A stretch of DNA of 64,000 nt, taken from positions 51,606 to 115,605 of the forward strand of contig JAHJEO010000019.1 in the NCBI GenBank assembly GCA_018825305.1, given 5' to 3'. Both the position numbers and the translations under genes were made by a program. The notes under the pieces were generated by a model, which was not told the origin of the DNA, made no database searches, and saw only the letters and a list, made by a program, of their open reading frames with translations. Within the stretch, counting starts at the first letter, position 1. The number at the start of each line of letters is the position of its first letter. Below, piece after piece: positions 28,069-38,149 of the stretch. The DNA comes from Gammaproteobacteria bacterium. GTDB lineage: Bacteria > Pseudomonadota > Gammaproteobacteria > Burkholderiales > Rhodocyclaceae.

Positions 28069-29589
28069 TCAGGCGGGAGCGCTATCCTCTGGCGTCGGCG
28101 GGGGTGCCACGGCCGACCCTTCGATATCATCAAGCGCCGCCAGCAGGTCATCTGTTTCAGCCGGGGCGGCCTGCGCTTCCTGCAGAGCCTCGATGCGCTG
28201 TTCCAGATCCTTCACGCGATTGGCACGATCCTCGGCCACCACTTTCTCTTCCTCGAGGCGGCGCTGCGTTTCCGTGGCCAACTGTTCGGCCTCTTCGAGC
28301 CGTGCCGCCAGCGCCGACTTTTCTTCCTTGGCGGCGTCCAGCTTGGCGGCGACCGAGTCGCGCATCGGCAGCAGCGCTTCGGCAAGCTCGGCGATCTCGC
28401 CGCGCGCCGCGGTGGGCAGCACGACATCGGCGTGGCCCTGGGTAATCGAGGCAACCGCTCCTGCAAGCTGCCGCAGCGGCATGACCAGTGCCGCACGCAG
28501 CTGCCGCACCATCACGCCAAGCACCAGCAAGGCGGCCAGCAGGGCGGCCCCGGCCGCCGCCAGCGCGATGCCGAGTGCGCCAGCGCCCAGGCGGGCATCG
28601 GACACCAGCGTCACCAGCGTCCATGGCAGCTTGCCCAGCCCACCATAGAGCACCTGCTGCTTGCCGGCCGCGTCCCGCACCCGGCCGGCCGCCTCGCCGT
28701 GGGCCTGGATGGCGGCAATGGCCGAGGCCACGCCCGGTAGCTGCGCGGCCTCAAGGCCGCCGCCGGCCTCGGCAATTTCGGCAGTACGACCGGTCATCGC
28801 GATCACAGTCCCATCGGAAGCGAAAACCATGCGCCTGACGCCGGCCTCCTCGCCCTCGGTGGCGGCAAGCAGGCGCTGCAGCGGTACATCCTGGGCAATC
28901 ACCCCGATGAAAGCCTCGCCGACGTAAAGCGGCAGGCTCAATGTCACCGAGGTGGCCTTGCCGTCTGGGTCGGTGCGGGCGCCGCCCCACACAGCGAACT
29001 TGTTGGGGTTTTTCTCCGGTGCCGCGCGGATGAACCAGGGCTCGGCCGCCGGTTTTGCCGCAGCCGCCAGTTTTTCCGTCCACGCGTGGGCCGGCCAGTA
29101 GGCGACCAGCCAGCCTTCCGGGCCGGCGAACCAGAGGTTGGGAAAGTCCTTGCGCCACGCCTGGCCGAACAGGTTGGCCGTGTCGCGGAAGGCGACGATG
29201 CGGTGCTTGAGGTCGTCGTCCAGCACGACTTCGGCGGGAACGAAGATGCCGGGCTCCCATTTCGGATCGAAACGATCCTCGCGCGAGCGCACGCTGCCGT
29301 CATCGCGCGGGGCGGTGTCGTGGCCGAAGCGGATCGGCGAATCCGCCTTGCGCGTGCCTTCGAGGCGCGCCAGTGCGTCGTCGCGGGCCAGTTCGAGCCG
29401 CCGCTGCGCTTGCAGGAAAGGCTCGGTGGCGGTCGCGGCGCGCTCATCGAGCATGGCCTGGCGCCGCAGCAGTTCCTGTTCGCCGGCCTGCCGCCCCGCC
29501 ATCAGGTAGCTGACGCCGGCTACTGCTGCCACCAGCAGAAGCAGCGCGCCGGCCAGCGAAAACAGCAGGTAGCGATTGATGGTTGTCAT
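28069..29589 (-). CDS. Cache-like membrane sensor with HAMP and coiled coil, no output domain
   Basis: 506-residue protein with two membrane segments (about 8-30 and 335-365). A large periplasmic region of double-Cache type (RKDFPNLWFAGPEGWLVAYW, then PLYVGEAFIGVIAQDVPLQ) lies between them. After HAMP comes a long charged coiled coil (EEKSALAARLEEAEQLATET) and an acidic Pro-rich tail. I see no methyl-accepting, kinase, GGDEF or other output domain. The coiled coil contains a dispersed-element copy (28299-28322). It starts one base from the end of zapE, forming a two-gene unit with it. Confidence 0.75.
   Translation of the reverse strand: MTTINRYLLFSLAGALLLLVAAVAGVSYLMAGRQAGEQELLRRQAMLDERAATATEPFLQAQRRLELARDDALARLEGTRKADSPIRFGHDTAPRDDGSVRSREDRFDPKWEPGIFVPAEVVLDDDLKHRIVAFRDTANLFGQAWRKDFPNLWFAGPEGWLVAYWPAHAWTEKLAAAAKPAAEPWFIRAAPEKNPNKFAVWGGARTDPDGKATSVTLSLPLYVGEAFIGVIAQDVPLQRLLAATEGEEAGVRRMVFASDGTVIAMTGRTAEIAEAGGGLEAAQLPGVASAIAAIQAHGEAAGRVRDAAGKQQVLYGGLGKLPWTLVTLVSDARLGAGALGIALAAAGAALLAALLVLGVMVRQLRAALVMPLRQLAGAVASITQGHADVVLPTAARGEIAELAEALLPMRDSVAAKLDAAKEEKSALAARLEEAEQLATETQRRLEEEKVVAEDRANRVKDLEQRIEALQEAQAAPAETDDLLAALDDIEGSAVAPPPTPEDSAPA
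28299..28322 (+). repeat. Dispersed 24-base element, copy F (sensor gene)
   Basis: Exact match with variable bases GCC. It is antisense to the sensor gene, read as KSALAARL in the coiled coil, a fourth reading frame. Confidence 0.9.
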
Positions 29590-29590
29590 G

Positions 29591-30745
29591 TCAGACGACA
29601 GGTACGGATTCTGGCGCGTGGGTCTCGAAACGGCGGTGCGGGCTGGCCAGATAGTCGTGCGAGCGCATTTCCGTCAGCCGCGAGACGGTGCGCCGGAATT
29701 CGCCTGCCTGGGTGCCCGCCGGATAGAGCATTTCGCTATTAACGGCCGCAGTGGCGATGAACTTGACCCGATGATCGTAGAGGACATCCACCAGCCATGT
29801 GAAACGGCGGGCTTCCGAGGCCTGTTCCGGCCCCATCTTCGGTATGCCGGAGAGGCAGATGGTGTGAAAGGAATGGGCCAGCTCGAGATAATCGTTCTGC
29901 GAGCGCGGCCCGCCGCAGAGCGTGGCGAAGTCGCACCAGAGCACGCCGGGCGCGCGGCGAATGACCTTGAGTTCGCGCTGCATGATCTCGAGCGGCCGCG
30001 CATGGCCCTCGCCGCCGGCAATCCGGGTAAAGGTCTGCAGCAGGCGCTGCTCGCCGGCGGCATCGGCCGGTACATGGTAGATCTCGGCCTGTTCCAGCGC
30101 GCGCAGGCGGTAGTCGATGCCGGCATCGATCTCGATGACGTCGAGCCTGGCGTTGAGCATGGCGATGGTCGGCAGCAGCCGCTCGCGCTGCAGGCCATCG
30201 GGATAGAGGCCCGACGGTGGGTAGTTGGATGTGATGCAGAAGACGACACCGGCGTCGAACAGGGCCTGCATCAGGCGACCGAGGATCATGGCGTCGGCGA
30301 TGTCCGAGACGTGAAATTCGTCGAAGCACATCAGCCGGGTTTCCTTCGCCACCTGCGCTGCCACCCGGGGCAGTGGGTCGCCAGCGCTGCCCAGGCGCTT
30401 CAATGCCTGCAACCGCTCATGCACCTCGCGCATGAAGGCGTGGAAATGCACGCGACGCTTGCGATTGTAGGGAACGGCCTCGAAGAAGCAGTCCATCAGG
30501 AAGCTCTTGCCGCGACCGACCCCGCCCCAGAACCAGACGCCGCGCGGCAACTCGGGATGGACCAGCCACTTGCGAACCTGGGTGCGACGCGCGCTCTTGA
30601 AGGCGATCAGTTCGTTGTAGAACTGCTGCAGCCGCATGGCGGCCGTGATCTGGGCCGAATCGGCTACCAGGCCGCGACTGGCCAGCGCGGCATGGAAGCC
30701 GTCGATCATGCCGTTTTCCGGAACATTCAGGAGACGATGGGACAT
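29591..30745 (-). CDS. zapE: Cell division protein ZapE (AFG1-like ATPase)
   Basis: 384-residue AFG1/LACE1-family ATPase; in E. coli ZapE acts on the Z-ring during constriction. The Walker A is GGVGRGKSFLMDCFF, Walker B is LMCFDEFHVSDIADAM, and SNYPPSGLYPDGLQRERLLP is a family signature. It follows the lpdA terminator and is first in a two-gene unit with the output-less sensor. Length is typical. Confidence 0.94.
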   Translation of the reverse strand: MSHRLLNVPENGMIDGFHAALASRGLVADSAQITAAMRLQQFYNELIAFKSARRTQVRKWLVHPELPRGVWFWGGVGRGKSFLMDCFFEAVPYNRKRRVHFHAFMREVHERLQALKRLGSAGDPLPRVAAQVAKETRLMCFDEFHVSDIADAMILGRLMQALFDAGVVFCITSNYPPSGLYPDGLQRERLLPTIAMLNARLDVIEIDAGIDYRLRALEQAEIYHVPADAAGEQRLLQTFTRIAGGEGHARPLEIMQRELKVIRRAPGVLWCDFATLCGGPRSQNDYLELAHSFHTICLSGIPKMGPEQASEARRFTWLVDVLYDHRVKFIATAAVNSEMLYPAGTQAGEFRRTVSRLTEMRSHDYLASPHRRFETHAPESVPVV

Positions 30746-30750
30746 GAATG

Positions 30751-30780
30751 AAAAAAGCCACGGGAAAAGTCCCCGTGGCT
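30751..30780 (-). terminator. Intrinsic terminator of the lpdA operon
   Basis: AGCCACGGG (30756-30764) pairs with CCCGTGGCT (30772-30780) around a 7-base loop. On the minus strand the stem is followed by six T (complement of 30751-30756). It lies just after the lpdA stop and closes the sdh-to-lpdA gene run before zapE. Confidence 0.88.
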
Positions 30781-30825
30781 ATGTTAGCCGAGGCAGTGGC
30801 CGGCGGGCTCCCTCAGCCAGCCGGT

Positions 30826-32277
30826 TCAGAAATGCAGGGGACGCTTGTCGACCGCGAGCGCCGCCTCGTGCATCGTTTCCGACAACGTTGGATGGGCATG
30901 ACAGATGCGGGCGATGTCCTCGCTCGATGCGCCGAACTCCATCGCCACCACGGCTTCGGCGATCAGTTCCGAGGCATTGGCGCCGATCACATGCACGCCG
31001 AGGATGCGGTCGGTCGCAGCGTCGGCCAACATCTTGACGAAGCCGGTGGTGTCGCCCTGCCCCAGTGCGCGGCCGTTGGCGAGGAAGGGAATCTGCCCGG
31101 TGCGGTAGGCGACTCCCTCGTTTTTGAGTTGGGTCTCGGTCTTGCCAACCCAGGCGATCTCGGGGTGGGTGTAGATGACCCAGGGGATCGCGTCGTAATC
31201 GACATGACCCGCCTGGCCGGCGATCAGCTCGGCCACCATCACGCCCTCCTCCATGCCCTTGTGGGCGAGCATCGGTCCACGGATGACGTCTCCGACGGCC
31301 CAGACGTTTTCGAGGTTGGTCTGGCAGTGGTCATTGACATCGACGCGGCCGCGCTCGTCCAGCTTGAGGCCGACGTTGTCGGCACCGAGTCCCGCCGTGT
31401 TGGGTACGCGGCCAACGGAGACAATGAGGCGATCGCATTCGAGATTTTGCACACCCTCGCCGTTCTCGTAGTCGATGCTCAGTTGCGTAACCCCACCCTT
31501 CTTGCCTTGCTTGACCGCGCCAATCTTGACGCCGAGGTGGATCTTGAGTCCCTGCTTCTGGGTGAAGGCCTTCCACGCTTCCTTGGCGACGGCCGGGTCG
31601 GCGGCGGCAAGGAAATCGGGCAGCGCTTCGAGGATGGTGACTTCGGAACCGAGGCGCTTCCATACCGAGCCGAGCTCGAGACCGATGACGCCGGCACCGA
31701 TGACGCCGAGGCGCTTTGGAATCGAGTCGAAGGCGAGTGCGCCTGCGTTGTCGCAGATGATGCGGTTGTCGACGGGAATGCCGTCGAGATGGCGGGCGCT
31801 GGAGCCGGTGGCGACGATGACATGTTTTGCCTCGACCACCTCGGTGCCCTCCTTGCCGGTGACTTCGAGCTGCCACAGCTCGTCCTCGCGGCCACGGAAT
31901 GAGCCACGGCCAGCAAGCAGGGTAACCTTGTTCTTCTTGAACAGGCCGCGAATGCCGCTGGTGAGTTGGGTGACGATGTTGTCCTTGCGGCGAACCATTG
32001 TTCCGACATCAACCTTGATGCCTTCGACCGAGATGCCGTGCATGACGAAGCTGTGGTTGGCCTCATCGAACAGTTCGCTCGAGCGCAGCAGCGCCTTCGA
32101 CGGAATGCAGCCGACATTGAGGCAGGTGCCGCCGAGGCGCACCTCGCCCTTGGGATCGGCATAGGCGTCGGACTCGATGCAGGCGGTGGACAGACCCAGC
32201 TGGGCAGCGCGGATCGCGGCGATGTAGCCGCCGGGGCCGGCACCGATGACGACGACGTCGAATTGCTTGTTGGCCAT
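30826..32277 (-). CDS. lpdA: Dihydrolipoyl dehydrogenase (E3)
   Basis: FAD enzyme that reoxidises the lipoyl groups of 2-oxoglutarate dehydrogenase. The 483-residue protein has the FAD motif [11 protein letters not shown], redox-active Cys52/Cys57 in [13 protein letters not shown], the NAD-binding [15 protein letters not shown] and the C-terminal active-site [15 protein letters not shown] 32277 is preferred over 32283 because GGGAGG then sits 7 bases upstream. It is the last gene of the odhA-odhB-lpdA series. Confidence 0.97.
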   Translation of the reverse strand: MANKQFDVVVIGAGPGGYIAAIRAAQLGLSTACIESDAYADPKGEVRLGGTCLNVGCIPSKALLRSSELFDEANHSFVMHGISVEGIKVDVGTMVRRKDNIVTQLTSGIRGLFKKNKVTLLAGRGSFRGREDELWQLEVTGKEGTEVVEAKHVIVATGSSARHLDGIPVDNRIICDNAGALAFDSIPKRLGVIGAGVIGLELGSVWKRLGSEVTILEALPDFLAAADPAVAKEAWKAFTQKQGLKIHLGVKIGAVKQGKKGGVTQLSIDYENGEGVQNLECDRLIVSVGRVPNTAGLGADNVGLKLDERGRVDVNDHCQTNLENVWAVGDVIRGPMLAHKGMEEGVMVAELIAGQAGHVDYDAIPWVIYTHPEIAWVGKTETQLKNEGVAYRTGQIPFLANGRALGQGDTTGFVKMLADAATDRILGVHVIGANASELIAEAVVAMEFGASSEDIARICHAHPTLSETMHEAALAVDKRPLHF

Positions 32278-32291
32278 GGTCATGCCTCCCG

Positions 32292-32357
32292 ATGGGCCGC
32301 CCCGAGGGAGGCTGCGCCCCCTGTGGGGGCAGCGAATGAAGTGAGCGTGGGGCCCAT
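32292..32357. repeat. Intergenic palindromic repeat between odhB and lpdA
   Basis: A 66-base imperfect palindrome is bounded by ATGGGCC (32292-32298) and GGCCCAT (32351-32357). Inside, GCTGCGCCCC and GGGGGCAGC form a second stem, followed by GAATGAAGTGAGCGTGGGG. Elements of this composition are common between genes in betaproteobacteria (from memory). In the odhB-lpdA mRNA it would form a stable hairpin that could set relative expression or mRNA stability. Confidence 0.7.
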
Positions 32358-32374
32358 ATTTGTCTCCTTGGCGG

Positions 32375-33619
32375 TCAGATTTCGAGAAGCAGGCGCGCCG
32401 GGTCTTCGAGCGCCTCTTTCATCGTCACGAGGCCGAGCACCGCCTCGCGGCCGTCGATGATGCGGTGGTCGTAGGACATGGCCAGGTAGTTGATCGGGCG
32501 GATCACGATCTGACCGTTCTCGACCACGGGACGGTCCTTGGTGGCATGGATGCCGAGGATGGCCGACTGCGGCGGGTTGATGATGGGAGTGGAAAGCATC
32601 GAACCGAAGACACCGCCATTGGAGATGGAGAAAGTGCCGCCGGTTAGCTCCTCCAGCGACAGCTTGCCGTCCTTGGCCTTCTGGCCGTATTCGGCGACCT
32701 TCTTCTCGATCTGCGCCAGCGAGAGCTGGTCGGCGTCGCGGATGATCGGCACCACCAGGCCGCGCGGCGAGCCAACGGCGATGCCGATGTCGAAATAGCC
32801 GTGATAGACGACGTCGCTGCCATCGACCGAGGCGTTGAGCACCGGATATTTCTTCAGCGCCGCGACAGCAGCCTTGACGAAGAACGACATGAAGCCCAGG
32901 CGCACGCCGTATTCCTTCTCGAACTTGTCCTGGTATTTCTTGCGCAGTTCCATCACCGGCGCCATGTTCACCTCGTTGAAGGTGGTGAGGATGGCGTTCT
33001 GCGATTGCGACTGCAGCAGGCGCTCGGCAACACGGGCGCGCAGCCGCGACATCGGCACCCGCTGCTCGGGGCGGTCGCCGGTGATGGCTTCGGCCGCCAT
33101 TGCCTGCGGCTGCGTCAGCGCCGGGGCCGGCGAAAAAGTCGGCGCTGGCGGGACGGCGGCTGGTGCCGCGGCGGGCTTGGCCACGCCGGTTCCCAGCACG
33201 TCCTGCTTGGTGACGCGGCCACCACGACCGCTGCCTTCGATCGAGCCGGGCGACAGGCCCTTTTCGGCCATGTGTTTGCGCGCTGCCGGCATTACCGCGG
33301 GTTCCGCGACAGCCGATGGCGCAGCCTTTGACTCGGCCTTCGCCGATGCCGGAGCAGGTGCCGCACCGGCAGCAGCCTTGGCTTCGGTATCGATCTGGGC
33401 AATGACCTCGCCGGCGACGACGGTGGCGCCATTGCCCTTGAGCACCTTGACCAGCACGCCGCCATCGGGCGCCGGCAGTTCAAGCACGACCTTGTCGGTC
33501 TCGATATCGATCAGATTCTCGTCGCGGCTAACGGCATCGCCTTCATTCTTGTGCCATGACACCAGGGTCGCCTCGGCGACGGACTCGGATAGTTGGGGAA
33601 CTTTGACTTCGATGATCAT
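32375..33619 (-). CDS. odhB: 2-oxoglutarate dehydrogenase E2, dihydrolipoyl succinyltransferase
   Basis: E2 core of the 2-oxoglutarate dehydrogenase complex. The 414-residue protein has one lipoyl domain (lipoyl Lys43 in [10 protein letters not shown]) and an Ala/Pro linker. A peripheral subunit-binding domain follows ([19 protein letters not shown]), then a second linker and the catalytic domain ending with [13 protein letters not shown]. The second linker contains [14 protein letters not shown], eight residues of which come from a dispersed-element copy (33134-33157). ATG 33619 has GGAGA upstream. Confidence 0.97.
   Translation of the reverse strand: MIIEVKVPQLSESVAEATLVSWHKNEGDAVSRDENLIDIETDKVVLELPAPDGGVLVKVLKGNGATVVAGEVIAQIDTEAKAAAGAAPAPASAKAESKAAPSAVAEPAVMPAARKHMAEKGLSPGSIEGSGRGGRVTKQDVLGTGVAKPAAAPAAVPPAPTFSPAPALTQPQAMAAEAITGDRPEQRVPMSRLRARVAERLLQSQSQNAILTTFNEVNMAPVMELRKKYQDKFEKEYGVRLGFMSFFVKAAVAALKKYPVLNASVDGSDVVYHGYFDIGIAVGSPRGLVVPIIRDADQLSLAQIEKKVAEYGQKAKDGKLSLEELTGGTFSISNGGVFGSMLSTPIINPPQSAILGIHATKDRPVVENGQIVIRPINYLAMSYDHRIIDGREAVLGLVTMKEALEDPARLLLEI
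33134..33157 (-). repeat. Dispersed 24-base element, copy G (odhB linker)
   Basis: Exact match on the minus strand with variable bases CCC. It is sense in odhB and read as AVPPAPTF in the linker before the catalytic domain. Confidence 0.9.
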
Positions 33620-33634
33620 GATCTCTCCGTTCGT

Positions 33635-36499
33635 TTATTTTTTGAGGCTCGTTTGAGCGATGCCTGCTGCGATGCCAGCCTCGAGGCCCAGGGCGCGCTC
33701 GACCACGTCCTTTTGCTCCAGGGCATGGCGCCCCGCCGACCCGACCGCCGGCGAGGCGCAGGGTGGCCGCGCCGCAACGATCAGTTTCTGGTTTTTCTTG
33801 ACCAGATCGATGAAGCGGTGGTGCTTGGCATACCACGCACCCTGGTTCTCCGGCTCTTCCTGGCACCAGACCAGTTCCTTCATGTTGGGATAGCGACCGA
33901 GTTCTTCGGCCAGGCGCTTGTCGTCCATCGGATAGAGTTGTGGCGTCCGCAGGATGACGACATTACCCAGCTTCTTCTCGCGCCGCATGTTGCGCAGGTC
34001 GTAATAGACCTTGCCGGCGCAGAGGATCACCCGCGTCACCTTCTTCGGATCATGTTCATCCGTCTCGCCGAATACGGTCTGGAAGGTGCCGTTGGCCAGG
34101 TCGTCAAGGTCGGATGCCGCGTCCTTGCTGCGCAGCAGCGACTTCGGCGTGAATATGACCAGGGGCTTGCGCTGCGGCCGCAACATCTGTCGGCGCAGCA
34201 GGTGATAGATCTGGGCAGCCGTGGTCGGCATGCAGACTTCCCAGTTGAAATTGGCCGACAACTGCATGTAGCGTTCGATGCGTGCCGAGGAATGTTCCGG
34301 CCCCTGGCCTTCGTAGCCATGTGGCAGCAGCAGCACGAGGCCGCAGGAGCGACCCCACTTCGCCTCGCCGGCGGCAAGGAACTGGTCGATCACCACCTGG
34401 GCGCCGTTGGCGAAATCGCCGAACTGGGCTTCCCACACCACCAGTTCGTTGGGCGCGGCGGTGGCATAACCGTACTCGAAGGCGAGTACGGCTTCTTCCG
34501 ACAGCACCGAGTCATAGCACTGCAATGTGCCCTGATTTTCCGAAACCGCCTTGAGCGGCCACCAGGTACCTTCGTCCCACCTTTCACGATTCTGGTCGTG
34601 GAAGGCAGCATGGCGATGGAAGAAGGTGCCGCGACCGACGTCCTCGCCAGAAATCCGCACGTTGTAGCCGGCCGCCAGCAGCGTGGCGTAGGCAAGGTTC
34701 TCGGCCATGCCCCAGTCGACGGGCAGCTTGCCCTGTCCCATCAGCTTGCGGTCGTCGATGATCTTTTGCACCCGCGGGTGCAACGCAAAGCCCTCGGGCA
34801 CGGTGGTGAGTTTCTCGGCGAACCGCGCCAGCTCCTTCGTCGGCACCGTGGTGTCCCACTTTTCCGTATAGACGGCGCTGCTGTGCGGTGTCCAGTCTAC
34901 GGTCGTATTGCTCTTGTAGTCGGTGATCACCGGATCGACCAGATGCCGGCCCTCGTCCAGCGCGGCGCGGTAGTCCTTGATCATCTGCTCTTCCTCGCCG
35001 GCCAGGATCACACCCTGGCCGATGAGCCGTTCCGCATACAGCTTGCGCGTGCCGGGGTGGCTGCTGACCTTCTTGTACATCAGCGGCTGGGTCACCATCG
35101 GCTCGTCGGCCTCGTTGTGGCCGAGCTTGCGGAAGCAGACGATATCTACCACCACGTCCTTCTTGAACTCCTGGCGGAATTCCAACGCCATCTGGGTGAC
35201 GTAGGCCACCGCTTCCGGATCGTCGCCATTGACGTGGAAGATCGGCGCCTCGACCATCTTGAAAATCTCGGTACAGTGGAGCGCCGAGCGCAGGTCGCGC
35301 GGGTCGGAAGTGGTGAAACCGATCTGGTTGTTCACCACGATGTGCACCGTGCCGCCGGTGCCGTAGCCACGGGTCTGCGAGAAGTTGAGCATCTCCTGGT
35401 TCACGCCCTGCCCCGCCACCGCCGCATCGCCATGGATCAGCACCGGCAGCACTTCCTTCTTGCCAAGCTCGCCACGGCGCACCTGGCGGGCATAGACCGA
35501 GCCTTCGACCACGGGATTGACGATTTCCAGATGCGAGGGATTGAAGGCCAGCGTCAGATGGACCGGGCCACCGGGCGTGGCAACGTCGGACGAATAACCC
35601 ATGTGGTACTTGACGTCGCCGGCAACGAGATCGGACTTCTTCTTGCCCTCGAATTCGTCGAAGAGCGTGGCCGGCTGCTTGCCCAGCGTATTCACCAGCA
35701 CGTTGAGGCGGCCGCGATGGGCCATGCCGATGACGATTTCCTTGACGCCAAGGGTGCCGGCGACGCGGATCAGCTGATCCATGGAAAGGATCATCGACTC
35801 GCCGCCCTCGAGCGAGAAGCGTTTCTGACCGACATAGCGGGTATGCAGGTAGCGTTCCAGCGTCTCGGCGGTGGTTATGCAGGTGAGGAAGTGCCGCTTC
35901 TCTTCCGGGGTGTAGCGCGGCACCGCGCGCGGCGGCTCGTAGCGCGCCTGGATCCAGCGCTTCTGCGCCACGTCCGAGATGTACATGTACTCGGCGCCGA
36001 TGTGGCCGCAGTAACGCAGCCGTAGCGCCTCGAGGATTTCACGCAGCGTGGCCTGCTCGACGCCCATGTCGAAGGAGCCGGTGCGGAAAGAGGCCGACAG
36101 GTCGGCCTCGGTGAAGCCGTAATAGGAAGGATCGAGTTCGGCGACTTCCGGGCGTTCCTGGCGCTTGAGCGGATCGAGTTGAGCCCAGCGGCTGCCGAGG
36201 AAGCGATAGGCATTGATGAGTTGCAGCACCTTGGTCTGCTTTTCGCCGTCGTGTGCCTGCTGGGCGACTCGCAGGCAACCCTCCCGCGCCCGCTGGGCGA
36301 AGGACGCGACGACCGGTGCATGGGCAACGTCGCGGCCGAGATAGGCGCCGGCGCCCGGCAGGTTGGCCAGCTTGTCGAAGTAGTCGCGCCAGGCGGGCTC
36401 CACCGCACCCGGATTTTCCAGGTACTTTTCGTACAACTCTTCGATGAAGGGGGCGTTGCTCCCGAAGAGATAGGACGTCGACAGCGTTTCATTCATCAT
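33635..36499 (-). CDS. odhA: 2-oxoglutarate dehydrogenase E1
   Basis: Thiamine-diphosphate-dependent E1 that decarboxylates 2-oxoglutarate. The protein is 954 residues, the family length, starting MMNETLSTSYLFGSN and typical of SucA/OdhA N-termini. Seen are the GMAHRGRLNVLVN motif, HGDAAVAGQGVNQE, the ThDP/Mg motif region (VDIVCFRKLGHNEADEP) and LLPHGYEGQGPEHSSARIE. The open frame continues upstream into gltA sequence but without family similarity. A possible terminator separates it from gltA. Confidence 0.97.
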   Translation of the reverse strand: MMNETLSTSYLFGSNAPFIEELYEKYLENPGAVEPAWRDYFDKLANLPGAGAYLGRDVAHAPVVASFAQRAREGCLRVAQQAHDGEKQTKVLQLINAYRFLGSRWAQLDPLKRQERPEVAELDPSYYGFTEADLSASFRTGSFDMGVEQATLREILEALRLRYCGHIGAEYMYISDVAQKRWIQARYEPPRAVPRYTPEEKRHFLTCITTAETLERYLHTRYVGQKRFSLEGGESMILSMDQLIRVAGTLGVKEIVIGMAHRGRLNVLVNTLGKQPATLFDEFEGKKKSDLVAGDVKYHMGYSSDVATPGGPVHLTLAFNPSHLEIVNPVVEGSVYARQVRRGELGKKEVLPVLIHGDAAVAGQGVNQEMLNFSQTRGYGTGGTVHIVVNNQIGFTTSDPRDLRSALHCTEIFKMVEAPIFHVNGDDPEAVAYVTQMALEFRQEFKKDVVVDIVCFRKLGHNEADEPMVTQPLMYKKVSSHPGTRKLYAERLIGQGVILAGEEEQMIKDYRAALDEGRHLVDPVITDYKSNTTVDWTPHSSAVYTEKWDTTVPTKELARFAEKLTTVPEGFALHPRVQKIIDDRKLMGQGKLPVDWGMAENLAYATLLAAGYNVRISGEDVGRGTFFHRHAAFHDQNRERWDEGTWWPLKAVSENQGTLQCYDSVLSEEAVLAFEYGYATAAPNELVVWEAQFGDFANGAQVVIDQFLAAGEAKWGRSCGLVLLLPHGYEGQGPEHSSARIERYMQLSANFNWEVCMPTTAAQIYHLLRRQMLRPQRKPLVIFTPKSLLRSKDAASDLDDLANGTFQTVFGETDEHDPKKVTRVILCAGKVYYDLRNMRREKKLGNVVILRTPQLYPMDDKRLAEELGRYPNMKELVWCQEEPENQGAWYAKHHRFIDLVKKNQKLIVAARPPCASPAVGSAGRHALEQKDVVERALGLEAGIAAGIAQTSLKK

Positions 36500-36526
36500 G
36501 CCATCACCTTTTCTAATGGGTGAGGA

Positions 36527-36552
36527 TAAAAAAAGGGGCGCGTCACCGCCCC
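36527..36552 (-). terminator. Terminator-like hairpin between gltA and odhA
   Basis: GGGGCG (36535-36540) pairs with CGCCCC (36547-36552). On the minus strand the stem is followed by eight T (complement of 36527-36534). It lies between the gltA stop and the odhA start, so gltA and odhA may be partly separate transcription units. Confidence 0.7.
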
Positions 36553-36561
36553 CCGTTCTGA

Positions 36562-37854
36562 TTACTTGCGGAAAGCCTGCGGCACGTCGCGCTGCTTTGC
36601 GCCCGTATATAGCTGACGCGGCCGGCCGATCTTCTGCTCTGGATCGCCGATCATCTCGTGCCACTGGGCGATCCAGCCGATGGTCCGCGCCATGGCGAAG
36701 ATGCCGGTGAACATCTGGGTCGGGATGCCCAGCGCGCGCTGGACGATGCCGGAATAGAAGTCCACGTTCGGGTAAAGCTTCTTCTCGATGAAGTACTCGT
36801 CCTCGAGCGCGATCCGCTCCAGTTCGATCGCCAGCTTGAACAGCGGGTCGTCGTGCAGTCCCAGTTCGTTGAGCACTTCGTGACAGGTCTCGCGCATCAG
36901 CTTGGCGCGCGGATCGAAGTTTTTGTAGACGCGATGACCGAAGCCCATCAGCTTGAAGTCGTCGTTCTTGTCCTTGGCGCGCGCGATGTATTCCGGCACG
37001 CGCGAAACGTCGCCGATCTCCTCCAGCATCTTGAGGCAGGCTTCGTTGGCGCCGCCGTGCGCAGGTCCCCACAGGCAGGCGATGCCGGCCGCGATACAGG
37101 CAAAGGGGTTGGCACCAGAGGAACCCGACAGGCGCACCGTCGAAGTCGAGGCGTTCTGCTCGTGGTCGGCATGCAGGATCAGGATGCGATCCAGCGCGCG
37201 CGACAGCACCGGGTTCGGCTTGAATTCCTCGCAGGGGCTGGCGAACATCATGTAGAGGAAGTTCGTCGCGTAGTCGTACTCGTTCTTCGGGTACATGAAC
37301 GGCAGGCCATTGTTGTAGCGGTAGGCCATGGCGACGATGGAAGGCATCTTGGCGATCAGGCGGATCGCCGCGACCATCCGGTGCTCGGGATTGTTGATGT
37401 CGAGCGAGTCGTGATAGAAGGCCGACAATCCCCCGACCACGCCGACCAGCACTGCCATCGGGTGGGCATCGCGGCGGAAGCCGTTGTAAAAGCGGGTCAA
37501 CTGGTCATGCACCATGGTGTGCTTGCGCACGCGCCCGACCCAGTCTTCGTACTCGCCCTTGTTGGGCAGTTCGCCGTTCTTGAGCAGGTAGCAGACATCC
37601 ATGAAATCGCACTTCTCGGCCAACTGCTCGATCGGATAGCCACGATAGAGCAACTCGCCCTTGTCGCCGTCGATGTAGGTGATCTCCGAGCGGCAGGCCG
37701 CCGTGGACATGAAACCCGGATCGAAAGTGAAGGCGCCGGTCTTGCCGTACATCGTGCGGATATCGACAACATCCGGGCCGATGGTGCCGCCATGCACGGG
37801 GAATTCGGTGGTCTTGCCGTCCAGGGTCAGGGTTGCGGTGCGCGGTGTATTCAT
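36562..37854 (-). CDS. gltA: Citrate synthase, type II
   Basis: Condenses oxaloacetate with acetyl-CoA. The 430-residue length and the N-terminal domain ([20 protein letters not shown]) indicate the large hexameric Gram-negative type. Active-site segments are [37 protein letters not shown] and [15 protein letters not shown] (His, Asp region). ATG 37854 has GAGAGG upstream; the open frame is seven codons longer. Confidence 0.97.
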   Translation of the reverse strand: MNTPRTATLTLDGKTTEFPVHGGTIGPDVVDIRTMYGKTGAFTFDPGFMSTAACRSEITYIDGDKGELLYRGYPIEQLAEKCDFMDVCYLLKNGELPNKGEYEDWVGRVRKHTMVHDQLTRFYNGFRRDAHPMAVLVGVVGGLSAFYHDSLDINNPEHRMVAAIRLIAKMPSIVAMAYRYNNGLPFMYPKNEYDYATNFLYMMFASPCEEFKPNPVLSRALDRILILHADHEQNASTSTVRLSGSSGANPFACIAAGIACLWGPAHGGANEACLKMLEEIGDVSRVPEYIARAKDKNDDFKLMGFGHRVYKNFDPRAKLMRETCHEVLNELGLHDDPLFKLAIELERIALEDEYFIEKKLYPNVDFYSGIVQRALGIPTQMFTGIFAMARTIGWIAQWHEMIGDPEQKIGRPRQLYTGAKQRDVPQAFRK

Positions 37855-37896
37855 GTCAGTGCCTCTCTGTTGCAATAAATGATCTGTCCAATGCCG

Positions 37897-38145
37897 TCAT
37901 GCTGCCCGCAGTCGGGTCAGCAGGGCTTGCGTTTGCGGGTCTTCGCTTTGCCGGCGCCCGCTAACCAGTTCCCACAGGTCATGATCTTCCTCGGCCAGCA
38001 GATTTTCCATCACGTCCAGCGTTGCGTCGTCGAGGTTGTCGCCGACCTCGCTCCAGAAGCGCTGGAACACGATGTCGAGTTCGAGTAGCGCCCGCCGGCA
38101 ATGCCAGCGCAGCTTTCCCATTCTGACTTGGCGCGCGTCGTCCAT
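37897..38145 (-). CDS. sdhE: Succinate dehydrogenase FAD assembly factor SdhE
   Basis: 82-residue SdhE/DUF339 protein that promotes covalent FAD attachment to SdhA. The helical bundle includes LRWHCRRALLELDIVFQRFW, which aligns with the conserved RRGxxELD motif. The glycine is alanine here. It lies between sdhB (four bases upstream) and gltA, the usual operon context, so the assignment is firm despite the substitution. Confidence 0.93.
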   Translation of the reverse strand: MDDARQVRMGKLRWHCRRALLELDIVFQRFWSEVGDNLDDATLDVMENLLAEEDHDLWELVSGRRQSEDPQTQALLTRLRAA

Positions 38146-38149
38146 TCGC

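Noticed and set aside
36500..37072. N-terminal extension of odhA by 191 codons
   Set aside because: The extra residues overlap gltA out of frame, are Arg-rich and unlike any E1 N-terminus; the family start MMNETLS is at 36499.
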